DNA from: Thermoplasmatota archaeon
Lineage (GTDB): Archaea; Thermoplasmatota; Thermoplasmata; Thermoplasmatales; Thermoplasmataceae
DNA length: 19,987 nt
Assembly (NCBI GenBank): GCA_023379355.1
Contig: JAMCUD010000043.1
Location: 1 to 19,987 of the forward strand
Direction of reading: 5' to 3'
The notes beneath the pieces are model-generated. The model made no database searches, was not told the DNA's origin, and saw nothing but the letters and a program-made list of their open reading frames with translations. The position numbers and the translations under genes were made by a program. Positions 7,106 through 14,181 of the stretch are shown one piece after another (position 1 is the first letter of the stretch; each line of letters begins with the position of its first letter).

Positions 7106-8806
7106 TCAGTAAGACCTCACAGTGGGCTGCCACTTGGTCACGACCACTGGCCTGTATGTCAGTATGGGACCGTTGACAGAATACGTGGCTATTGTGTGCA
7201 TCATGAAATTCTTGTCATCCCTTTCCGGAAAGTCTCTTCTGTAATGTGCGCCCCTGCTCTCCTTCCTTTGCAGTGCCCCAAGCGTTATTATCTCTGCAAG
7301 GTCAAGCATGAAACCAACTTCGAATGCCCATTCAAGCTCCAGATTGAACGTGGAGGATTTGTCTTCTATGGTGATCTTCTGGTATCTTTCCTTCAGCGCA
7401 GCAATATTCTTCAGGCTGTTATTCAGGGGGGCTTCAGTCCGGAACACACCCACATTCTTATCCATGTTTATTCTGAGATCCTCCCTTATCTTCGCCACGT
7501 TTTCCCCACCATCACGCTTCAACATGTCTTCCCAGATATGTTTCTCCTCGTCCTGAACCTGCTTCATGTCAAGATCGGGGAATGAATGTGATGTGGCATA
7601 TTCTGCAGCCGCTTTACCGGCCACATTGCCAAGCGCAAGGCATTCATTTGTGGAATTAGAACCCAGTCTGTTGGCCCCATGGATGCTCACGCAAGCGTTC
7701 TCACCGGCTGCAAATATCCCGGGTACAGAAGTCGTGGTCTTGACGTTGGAATCTATTCCACCCATTGTGTAGTGAGTTGCAGGATGAACCGGGATCAACT
7801 CTGTATGAGCGTCAATTCCGTTGAATTTCTTTGCTATGTCGGTGATCATCGGAAGTCGCTCATCCAGCTTGTCGGCAATGTGCCTGAGGTCCAGGAAGAC
7901 GTAATCCATGTCACCGTACTCTCCCTTGGCACCCCTTCCAGCCTCTATTTCCCACATAATTGCCCTTGATACCACGTCTCTGGATGCGGTTTCGAATTTA
8001 TGCGGTGCATAGGTGCCCATGAATCTCTTGCCATCCTTGTCGAGGAGGTACCCTCCTTCTGCCCTGGCAGCCTCAGTGATCAATATTCCGGATGGCACAA
8101 GGCCCGTTGGATGGAACTGGATGAACTCCATGTCCTTGAGAGGTATTCCTGCCCTGTAGGCAATGGCATCACCATCACCTGTGACTGAATGGGCGTAAGT
8201 TGCAAACTGGTACAGTCTCCCTGCCCCGCCCATGGCGAAAATAATTGACTTTCCCTGAAAAACCGTGAACTCCCCAGTTCTAAGGTTGATGGTTGTAATG
8301 GCATTTGGCTTGCCGTCGGACAGTATCAGCTTTGTGGCGAAAAACTCGTTGTAGAAATGAATGTCATATTTAAGAGCCCTGCTGAAGAGTGTCTGCATCA
8401 CATGAAAACCAGTCTTGTCTGCAGCGAATGTGGCTCTTGGGAAACTCAGCGCACCAAAATCCCGCTGTGAAATTGTTCCATCTGGATTCCTGCTCCAGGG
8501 ACATCCCCAGTGATCTGTGGTGTAAATCTGTTCAGGCACCAACCTAACGAATTCTTCTATTGCGTCCTGATCTCCAAGGTAATCGCTACCCTTGATCGTA
8601 TCAAAGGCATGAAGATCAAATGAATCCTTGGGATTCAAAACGGCGCTTGTACCCCCCTCAGCGGACACTGAATGTGACCTCAAGGGATAAAGCTTAGAAA
8701 CAAGACCTACAGAAACACCCGGGTTATATTCAGCAGCAGCTATTGCAGCCCTGAGTCCTGCCATTCCTCCTCCAAGAATCAGGACGTCTTCTCTTATCTT
8801 CTCCAA
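7106..8806 (-). CDS. sdhA: Succinate dehydrogenase flavoprotein subunit SdhA
   Basis: A 566-residue catalytic subunit that oxidises succinate to fumarate. It has the N-terminal dinucleotide motif LGGGMAGLRA (11-20) and RSHSVSAEGG with His45, the position of covalent FAD attachment in the family. HPTG and RAEGG lie mid-protein, and HPATHYTMGGID and HGANRLGSNS carry substrate and FAD contacts. The C-terminus (YRPVVVTKWQPTVRSY) is typical. The start must be the TTG at 8806, since an in-frame TAA lies directly before it. GGGG about seven bases upstream may act as ribosome-binding site, and a TATA element at about 8838-8848 predicts a leader of only about ten bases. It is the first gene of sdhABCD and divergent from hsp20. 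Confidence 0.96.
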   Translation of the reverse strand: MEKIREDVLILGGGMAGLRAAIAAAEYNPGVSVGLVSKLYPLRSHSVSAEGGTSAVLNPKDSFDLHAFDTIKGSDYLGDQDAIEEFVRLVPEQIYTTDHWGCPWSRNPDGTISQRDFGALSFPRATFAADKTGFHVMQTLFSRALKYDIHFYNEFFATKLILSDGKPNAITTINLRTGEFTVFQGKSIIFAMGGAGRLYQFATYAHSVTGDGDAIAYRAGIPLKDMEFIQFHPTGLVPSGILITEAARAEGGYLLDKDGKRFMGTYAPHKFETASRDVVSRAIMWEIEAGRGAKGEYGDMDYVFLDLRHIADKLDERLPMITDIAKKFNGIDAHTELIPVHPATHYTMGGIDSNVKTTTSVPGIFAAGENACVSIHGANRLGSNSTNECLALGNVAGKAAAEYATSHSFPDLDMKQVQDEEKHIWEDMLKRDGGENVAKIREDLRINMDKNVGVFRTEAPLNNSLKNIAALKERYQKITIEDKSSTFNLELEWAFEVGFMLDLAEIITLGALQRKESRGAHYRRDFPERDDKNFMMHTIATYSVNGPILTYRPVVVTKWQPTVRSY

Positions 8807-8837
8807 TTAAAACCCCGATTGGGATTGCCTGTGTTCA

Positions 8838-8848
8838 TATATTTTTTT
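8838..8848 (-). promoter_or_regulatory. sdhA: TATA box of the sdhABCD operon
   Basis: On the minus strand an A-run leads into AAAATATATG. The centre is about 35 bases before the TTG start, so transcription should begin about 8-10 bases upstream of it. Confidence 0.5.
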
Positions 8849-8960
8849 TTATGCGTAATATGTCCGGCACGCAATCCGCATGATTATTTTACCTTGCCGT
8901 GAATTTATATGAATTTCAGTGTCGCTCATCATTAATTTTCGTTGCGGAAGGGATGTGATA

Positions 8961-8972
8961 AAATTTATATAC
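8961..8972 (+). promoter_or_regulatory. TATA box of the hsp20 operon
   Basis: AAATTTATATAC is a strong archaeal TATA element. It predicts a transcript start near 8993 and a leader of about 33 bases, which contains the Shine-Dalgarno GGAGGATG (9013-9020) five bases before the ATG at 9026. Confidence 0.6.
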
Positions 8973-8986
8973 CTGAATGTAATGCA

Positions 8987-8999
8987 TAGTTGTCAACTA
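8987..8999. promoter_or_regulatory. Operator-like palindrome at the hsp20 transcription start
   Basis: TAGTTG, T, CAACTA is a perfect 13-base dyad centred on the predicted transcript start. A further GTTG half-site follows at 9003-9006. A repressor bound here would block RNA polymerase. The obvious candidate is the HTH protein encoded by the second gene of this operon; that link is inference. Confidence 0.45.
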
Positions 9000-9025
9000 A
9001 TGGTTGAGAACAGGAGGATGAGAAT

Positions 9026-9589
9026 ATGGTAATAAGGAGGAAAAGGGACGAGGATGACTGGAGGAGCCCATTCGATGATGAATTCGAGGACATGTTCAGG
9101 GACTTCGGTTTCGATTTCGACAGATTCAATGAGAGGATGATGAGGATATGGGACAAGCTGCTCAAGGATCCGGATGTTAAGACGTACGGACCTTATGTCT
9201 ACGGTTTCACCTATAAGATCGGACCAGACGGAAAGCCGATCTTTGAGGAATTCGGCAATGTCCCGAGAAACATGATTCCCGGTGCGGCAGAGAACGTTGA
9301 AAAGGACGTGAGAGAGCCAATAACAGACATAAATGAGGACAAAAACAAGGTCTACATAACATATGAGTTGCCCGGGATCTCCAAGGATGACATTGAGCTG
9401 AATGTATCGGCGAAAAACATAACCATAAACGTCAAGAACGGCCCCAGGAAATACTTCAAGAGCATCGATCTGGACGATGAGATCAAACCCGAAACTGCCA
9501 GGGCGAAGTTCACCAACGGCATCCTGGACCTTACTGTAGAGAAGGTCAATGGGGAGAAGACCGGCGGAAAGAAAGTCAAGATTGAGTGA
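9026..9589 (+). CDS. Hsp20/alpha-crystallin small heat shock protein
   Basis: A 187-residue ATP-independent holdase that binds unfolding proteins in large oligomers in the cytoplasm. The first 50 residues are rich in Asp, Phe and Arg, as in flexible sHsp N-arms. A stretch with YGPYVYGFTYKIGPDGKP (54-71) is typical of a group of archaeal Hsp20 proteins. The alpha-crystallin domain spans about 95-175 (YELPGISKDDIEL, then AKFTNGILDLTV at about 160-171). The C-terminal KVKIE contains a V-x-I anchor motif. The ATG at 9026 has GGAGGATG in front. The stop overlaps the start of the following regulator gene (TGATG). Regulation is probably heat or stress inducible through the palindrome at 8987-8999. 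Confidence 0.93.
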   Translation: MVIRRKRDEDDWRSPFDDEFEDMFRDFGFDFDRFNERMMRIWDKLLKDPDVKTYGPYVYGFTYKIGPDGKPIFEEFGNVPRNMIPGAAENVEKDVREPITDINEDKNKVYITYELPGISKDDIELNVSAKNITINVKNGPRKYFKSIDLDDEIKPETARAKFTNGILDLTVEKVNGEKTGGKKVKIE

Positions 9590-10197
9590 TGCCCATGATT
9601 GACGAGGACATTGAGGCTTTCATCAGTGCAATTGAAAACTCCACCCGGAGGGAAATACTGAGGAGCCTCATACTCGATCAATCATATGCGTTTCAGATCA
9701 GCCGGATAATAGGGGTATCACAGCAGGCCATAAACAAGCAGCTTGAACTGCTTGAAAGAGCCAATCTCATAACGTCCGCTGGATCGGTGCCAAGCAGCTA
9801 TGGGGCCCCGAGGAAAATTTACCGCCCAACTGGGTTTTCAACCCTTGTGGCGGATTATTCAAGAAATTTCATTTCTGTAAGGCGGTACGATATTAATCCC
9901 TCAGCATATGACAACGGCCAGGTTGCGGAGAACCTTAACATCAGTGAATTACTTGAAAATCTCAGGAGTACTGAGAAACAGATCAATGAAATCATGGAGC
10001 AGAGGACAAAACTTATTCTGCAAAAAGATCGCATAATGGGTCGCATCAACGCGTATATTACAGAAATGGCTCCTGATGCTCTTTCCAGAGCCGTACTTAC
10101 GGAATACATAGACAGCATGAACCCGGAATATGTTGCCAGGAAGTTGAATATTCCAGTTAACATGGTCATGCAGATAGTTGAAACCTACCTTCGTTAA
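9589..10197 (+). CDS. ArsR-like winged-helix transcriptional regulator coupled to hsp20
   Basis: A 202-residue protein. Residues about 10-85 form an ArsR-like winged helix: REILRSLI, then ISRIIGVSQQAINKQLELLERANLI as helix-turn-helix, then a wing with APRKIYRPTGF. A long charged helix (about 116-155) could dimerise as a coiled coil. The last 26 residues (PEYVARKLNIPVNMVMQIVETYL) look like a second small helix-turn-helix. The ATG at 9589 overlaps the hsp20 stop, so translation is coupled; GTG 9586 is also in frame. Archaeal heat-shock repressors such as Phr of Pyrococcus are also ArsR-type, so autoregulation of this operon is a reasonable inference, but binding is not shown. The stop abuts the stop of dphB with no spacer. 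Confidence 0.8.
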   Translation: MPMIDEDIEAFISAIENSTRREILRSLILDQSYAFQISRIIGVSQQAINKQLELLERANLITSAGSVPSSYGAPRKIYRPTGFSTLVADYSRNFISVRRYDINPSAYDNGQVAENLNISELLENLRSTEKQINEIMEQRTKLILQKDRIMGRINAYITEMAPDALSRAVLTEYIDSMNPEYVARKLNIPVNMVMQIVETYLR

Positions 10198-10962
10198 TCA
10201 GGGAAGTCTTTTGCAGAATGCATGTACAAATTCCCTTTCCTTTTCGCTCAGATTTGATGGAATTATCATCGATGCCGGGCTTTGGTTATCGTGCGATCTG
10301 GCAATATCTCCCAGTTTTCCAAGAATAAGTGATTCTCCATTCTGGGAAACCCTGGATGCCACAATGACTTCGGTTTCAGGCCCCAGTACCCTGGCACAAT
10401 GATGATTTTCCAGTTCAAGAAGGGTGGTTGCTGCTTCCCAGGGATACATTGTCCGGCCCGAGACTAGGTCAAGAAGCAAGAGTGTATGAAGTTCAGCGGC
10501 CAGATTCTTTCCTATCTTGTCGAGAACGCTCCTTGGCATGAATCTTTCCGATACGAATGGGAGAGAAACAGGAGGACCCATTCTGTAGGGGAAGAGACCG
10601 ACCCGTCCAGGTACGACTGCCAGCACTGAAGAATTCTCAATCACCTCAAGGCGTATTCCTGACTTGAGAGCGTCAAGCCTTATCTGGTTATGCGTGGTTG
10701 CATAAAGTGGATCGCCTGTTACAAGAAGGCACACATCCGATGACTTTGCCTCTTCAAGAATGGCTGCACCATTCTCGATATCCTCTCTCAATACGGGAAT
10801 GACCCTTTTTCCGTAATGATTCTCAAGATGGTGCACGGTACTCTCCGGAGATACGGATGTATATGACTCAAAATAGATACGGTCGCAGGACGAGATGATC
10901 CTGTCCTCCAGAAGTGTAACGCTGTCCAGCCCTCTCAGCCCTAGGCCCAGAAGATAGATCAT
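10198..10962 (-). CDS. dphB: Diphthine synthase (diphthamide biosynthesis methyltransferase)
   Basis: A 254-residue SAM-dependent methyltransferase of the tetrapyrrole-methylase fold. It methylates the modified histidine of elongation factor 2 on the way to diphthamide. Seen: the N-terminal MIYLLGLGL, VTGDPLYATTHNQIRL (81-96), which matches the GDP...ATTH motif of the family, and the paired VIENSSVLAVVPGRVGLFPYRMGPPVSLPF region (107-136). Length is usual for archaeal DphB. The ATG at 10962 begins seven bases after the enolase stop and has only a weak Shine-Dalgarno, so it is probably translated from the enolase transcript. It meets the convergent regulator gene stop to stop. Confidence 0.93.
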   Translation of the reverse strand: MIYLLGLGLRGLDSVTLLEDRIISSCDRIYFESYTSVSPESTVHHLENHYGKRVIPVLREDIENGAAILEEAKSSDVCLLVTGDPLYATTHNQIRLDALKSGIRLEVIENSSVLAVVPGRVGLFPYRMGPPVSLPFVSERFMPRSVLDKIGKNLAAELHTLLLLDLVSGRTMYPWEAATTLLELENHHCARVLGPETEVIVASRVSQNGESLILGKLGDIARSHDNQSPASMIIPSNLSEKEREFVHAFCKRLP

Positions 10963-10969
10963 TTTAGTT

Positions 10970-12181
10970 CTAGTTGATCTCTTCTTCTATCCTTATGAGT
11001 TCGTTTAGCTTTGCCAGCCTTTCACCGCCGATCGTCCCTGTCTTGATAAAGACTGACCCAAAGGCCACTGACAGATGGGCCGCGAAGTCATCAGTAGTCT
11101 CTCCGCTTCTGTGGGATACAGTGTTCTTGATACCGGCAGCTGTTGCAATTCTCACTGTTTCTGCCGTCCTTGAAAGCGATCCTATCTGATTGACCTTTAT
11201 GAGTATGCCGTTAGTTGAACGATTTTCAATGCCCTTCTTTAGTCTTTCCGGATTTGTCGTGTAAAGATCATCACCGACTATCAGGGATCTATCTGAAACC
11301 CGGGAAGTTATCTCGGCAAAGCCCTCAAAGTCGCTGTCCATCAGTGGATCCTCGATGAAATAAAAGCCGAAATCCTTGGAAAATGAGACGGCGAAGTCAA
11401 TCTGTTCATCCCTTGTCTTTTCCTCTTTCCTGTACCGATATTTTTTCTTCTCGTAGAACGAGGTGGCAGCAAAGTCAACACCCTTCAGGATCTTTACGCC
11501 GTGCTCCTTTGACATTTCCTCTGCTGCCTGAGAGATAACGTCAACCGCATCCATATCGCTTATGCTCGCTGTCCATGCCTTTTCGTCTCCGAGGCCAACA
11601 CTTATTCCCTTAAGCTTTTCTGAAAGTATTTCGCCGATCCTCCTGTGGGTAAGCGCGTTGATGTACGCCGATTTCAGGAAGGTATCCGCCTGGGCGGAAA
11701 CCATAAATTCCTGAATCGTCGTGCCATTGACTGAGTGCTTGCCACCCCCGATGACGTTTCCCATAGGTCTTGGAAGCCTGCTGGCAAAAGCACCTCCAAC
11801 ATATCTGTAGAGTGGAATTCCCAGGTATGCTGAGACTGCCCTGGCATTTGCAACAGAAAGTGCAGTGGAAAGATTGCCCCCTGCATTTTCAAGGTATTCG
11901 GTTCCATCCGCCTCTCTTATTGTTGTGTCAAAGCCCTCCTGGTTAAGTGCGTTGAAACCTATGAGTTTTGATCTCAGGTTCTTCTCAAAGAATGCTATGG
12001 ATGCATCAGGCCCCCCTTTTGGAAAAGCGTGCACCTCTGTTTCTCCCGTACTTGCCCCTGATGGGGCAGAGCACCTGCCCATGACGTCTTCAATTATCAC
12101 GTCGGCCTCTACGGTAAAATTCCCCCTAGAATCTATTACCTTCCTTATCCTAATATCGTCAATGGGCAGTTCAGACATCAT
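10970..12181 (-). CDS. eno: Enolase (phosphopyruvate hydratase)
   Basis: A 403-residue glycolytic/gluconeogenic enzyme that interconverts 2-phosphoglycerate and phosphoenolpyruvate in the cytoplasm. Seen: the SGASTGETE loop (41-49), His149 and QEFM with Glu158, GDE with Glu200, magnesium ligands Asp236 ([10 protein letters not shown]), Glu277 (FIEDPL) and Asp304 (VGDDLYTTN), Lys329 ([10 protein letters not shown]), and SHRSGETTD (356-364). The usual GDEGGFAP loop is GDEKAWTAS here; the acidic residues are kept. Two ATG codons are adjacent (12181 and 12178). A TATA-like element about 26 bases upstream suggests a leaderless message. The protein is slightly shorter than many bacterial enolases. 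It is first in an operon with dphB. Confidence 0.96.
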   Translation of the reverse strand: MMSELPIDDIRIRKVIDSRGNFTVEADVIIEDVMGRCSAPSGASTGETEVHAFPKGGPDASIAFFEKNLRSKLIGFNALNQEGFDTTIREADGTEYLENAGGNLSTALSVANARAVSAYLGIPLYRYVGGAFASRLPRPMGNVIGGGKHSVNGTTIQEFMVSAQADTFLKSAYINALTHRRIGEILSEKLKGISVGLGDEKAWTASISDMDAVDVISQAAEEMSKEHGVKILKGVDFAATSFYEKKKYRYRKEEKTRDEQIDFAVSFSKDFGFYFIEDPLMDSDFEGFAEITSRVSDRSLIVGDDLYTTNPERLKKGIENRSTNGILIKVNQIGSLSRTAETVRIATAAGIKNTVSHRSGETTDDFAAHLSVAFGSVFIKTGTIGGERLAKLNELIRIEEEIN

Positions 12182-12203
12182 GAACTTAAATCTCTCTATA
12201 AGT

Positions 12204-12213
12204 CTTAAATTAT
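12204..12213 (-). promoter_or_regulatory. eno: TATA box for eno-dphB
   Basis: On the minus strand this reads ATAATTTAAG. Its centre is about 26-27 bases before the first ATG of enolase, the spacing expected for a leaderless transcript. It lies in the 36 bases between enolase and the upstream carbonic-anhydrase-like gene. Confidence 0.5.
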
Positions 12214-12217
12214 TTCA

Positions 12218-12742
12218 TTATTCCAACCTGATGAGATTATTTCTGTATCTTCTGGTAAAGCTATTGTAATTTGCCTTATAACCTGTCCAGAGATTTTTGT
12301 ATTCGCCGGTCACCTTTCCAACCACGCGCGCCGGAACACCGACAGCAATGCTCTCAGGCGGTATTTCCGAGTTGTTCTTCACAACAGCACCCTCTCCGAT
12401 TGCGGCCCATTCCCCAACCTTCGCGAAATCCGAGATCACTGCACCCATACCTATTACAACCCAGTCATCAATTGTCGGTGTATGAATTACGGACAGATGC
12501 CCGACAGTAACATGCTTCCCGATGGTCGTTGTTTCACCGGGCCTCGCATGGACAACGACGTTATCCTCAATTGCGCTGTAATCTCCCACAACAATAGTAC
12601 CGTAATCCCCGCGAAGAACAGCTCCTGGTCCTATCCATACTTCTTTCCCGACGCGGACATCACCTATGAGGGTTGCGTTTGGAAAAACGTATGCGCTGTC
12701 ATCTACCCTTGGAGTTCTGCCCTCAAATGAAAACGATGGCAT
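12218..12742 (-). CDS. Gamma-carbonic anhydrase-like hexapeptide-repeat protein
   Basis: A 174-residue left-handed beta-helix protein. Hexapeptide repeats run from about 18 to 145 (for example NATLIGDVRVGKEVWIGPGA). The three zinc-ligand histidines of the gamma class are present: His65 (VVVHAR), His82 and His87 (GHLSVIH). Carbonic anhydrase activity (CO2 hydration) is therefore possible, but many YrdA/PaaY-type homologues lack proven activity. The longer frame beginning at 12826 would overlap the kinase gene and its extra residues do not look like the family, so I choose ATG 12742, which follows the kinase stop by 22 bases. It is probably cotranscribed with the kinase. It functions as a trimer in the cytoplasm in known relatives. 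Confidence 0.87.
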   Translation of the reverse strand: MPSFSFEGRTPRVDDSAYVFPNATLIGDVRVGKEVWIGPGAVLRGDYGTIVVGDYSAIEDNVVVHARPGETTTIGKHVTVGHLSVIHTPTIDDWVVIGMGAVISDFAKVGEWAAIGEGAVVKNNSEIPPESIAVGVPARVVGKVTGEYKNLWTGYKANYNSFTRRYRNNLIRLE

Positions 12743-12764
12743 TATGTGAGATCGCCGGCTGGCA

Positions 12765-13679
12765 TTAAGATTTTCCCTTAGGCAGCAACGACGAGGCATT
12801 GTCCCTGTATAATTTGAAGATCTCATCCCTGGATGAATTGAATTCAGGTATCTGCCTCTGTACCGCTATACCGGCTACCAAGGACCCCATTATGACGCTC
12901 TCCACAATGCCCAGGGATTCATGCAGGCCCAGATAGAAACCGGCCCTGAAAGCATCTCCAGCACCTATTGTATCATAGGCTTTTCCCTGAATGAATGCCC
13001 CCACCTGTATTTCTTTTCCCCTGTCATGCACTGTAGATCCGGTTTTGCCATGAGTGACTATGAAGACAGGTACCATTCCAATGAGATCATCATCTGAGAC
13101 ATTCAGAATGCTCTTTGCCTTTTCAAATTCGAGGTCATTCATCATACAGATTTCAGCCATGTTTAGGAAATTTTCGAGCTGTGTCCTGGAATACCTGTAT
13201 GAAAGCTCCTGGCCAGGATCAAAGACTTTCTTTCCGGAGAAAGAATCAGAAAAGGCAAGATAGTCTTCTGGGGGACCAGTCCCGTAGTGGACATACTGGT
13301 AGTTCCTGTCATCTCCCGCCACATTGGACGTGAATGGGCCTCCCATTGGTCCCTGATACACGTAATACACCTGATCATGTCCATCCGATGCAGAATAACA
13401 GATTGGCCCATAATCTCCGCCAAGATAGACATGAGTTAGATCCACGCCCCGCTGCCTTAGAAAATCAAGGTATGATTCATGGGATACCTTAGCTACTGCA
13501 GAATAAATATGAAATGGCACACCGAGGGAAGATGCGACCATGGCGAAGTTGCCAGCAGTTCCTCCGTATATCTCCCTTCTGGATTTTATGTTTACTGAAC
13601 CCCGGCATGGAAGTTCTGGAACATTGAAAACAACATCTATATTCAGGTGCCCAAAGTACGCGAGAAAATTACCATCCAC
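12765..13679 (-). CDS. PfkB-family carbohydrate or nucleoside kinase
   Basis: A 304-residue ribokinase-fold kinase that phosphorylates a hydroxyl of a sugar or nucleoside with ATP. It has the N-terminal GGTAGNFAMVASSLG (39-53) and the C-terminal signature DTIGAGDAFRAGF (236-248) with catalytic base Asp242 and the anion hole GAGD. The substrate cannot be deduced from these motifs. The start is the GTG at 13679, with a strong TATA element 27 bases upstream, so the transcript is probably leaderless. It is followed by the carbonic-anhydrase-like gene on the same strand. Confidence 0.88.
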   Translation of the reverse strand: MDGNFLAYFGHLNIDVVFNVPELPCRGSVNIKSRREIYGGTAGNFAMVASSLGVPFHIYSAVAKVSHESYLDFLRQRGVDLTHVYLGGDYGPICYSASDGHDQVYYVYQGPMGGPFTSNVAGDDRNYQYVHYGTGPPEDYLAFSDSFSGKKVFDPGQELSYRYSRTQLENFLNMAEICMMNDLEFEKAKSILNVSDDDLIGMVPVFIVTHGKTGSTVHDRGKEIQVGAFIQGKAYDTIGAGDAFRAGFYLGLHESLGIVESVIMGSLVAGIAVQRQIPEFNSSRDEIFKLYRDNASSLLPKGKS

Positions 13680-13700
13680 ATATCAAGATGCATCCACGGA

Positions 13701-13711
13701 ATATAAATATA
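13701..13711 (-). promoter_or_regulatory. TATA box for the PfkB-family kinase
   Basis: On the minus strand this reads TATATTTATAT after a G. The centre at 13706 is 27 bases from the GTG start, supporting leaderless transcription. It lies in the 43-base gap after the cgi121-like gene. Confidence 0.6.
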
Positions 13712-13722
13712 CCAATCCTGAC

Positions 13723-14181
13723 TCAATCTAACGGACTCTTGTGCTGGAACATTAATGAAAGCTGAACCTTAACCATACGTGTAAAAATCATGTCATCGTT
13801 GTCCTCCAGATTCATGCCTGGTCCAATCTCTATTTCCTTCATTTCATTACCTGCAATTCTTTGCAGCCGTTCAAGATCATCAGTACTGTCGTAGACTGCA
13901 ACAACACGCCGTAATTTCTGATCTATGCCTGCTTCCATCAGTGCTTTTGAAATTTGAGTTTCTCCAGACATAAGCATCAGGAATAGCGCTTCAACGTTCT
14001 TCACCCTTGATTCCCTGAAAATTCTCATTGACCGTTCATATGCAATGAATATCTGTTCCAATGATTTTACTATTCCAGGATTCATCAGGCAGAAGAATGA
14101 TCCGTGCCCTGTCCTGATAAAATCCGATGCGGGGCCGTAAAATTTTGGTCCCACGTCAAAAAGTTTGACCTTAGGCTGCAT
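13723..14181 (-). CDS. cgi121: KEOPS complex subunit Cgi121-like protein
   Basis: A 152-residue protein. The middle contains EALFLMLMSGETQISKALMEAGI (about 64-86), which matches the Cgi121 pattern of a hydrophobic helix followed by SG-x-x-QI-x-x-A-x-x-x-x-G. A strand then follows (RRVVAVYDST) and a helix. Cgi121 is the KEOPS subunit that binds the tRNA CCA tail and helps the complex make N6-threonylcarbamoyladenosine (t6A37). The ATG at 14181 lies inside the end of lonB, with an 11-base overlap, so it is translated from the lonB message. The family call rests on pattern recognition and length; I see no other KEOPS subunit in the window. Confidence 0.75.
   Translation of the reverse strand: MQPKVKLFDVGPKFYGPASDFIRTGHGSFFCLMNPGIVKSLEQIFIAYERSMRIFRESRVKNVEALFLMLMSGETQISKALMEAGIDQKLRRVVAVYDSTDDLERLQRIAGNEMKEIEIGPGMNLEDNDDMIFTRMVKVQLSLMFQHKSPLD

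Noticed and set aside
7196..8304. Several long open frames opposite or out of frame within sdhA
   Set aside because: SdhA motifs cover the whole region on the minus strand, and the other frames have no recognisable features or start signals.
12743..12826. N-terminal extension of the carbonic anhydrase-like protein from 12826
   Set aside because: It overlaps the end of the kinase gene, and the 28 extra residues (rich in Arg and Cys) do not fit the family. ATG 12742 gives the standard start.
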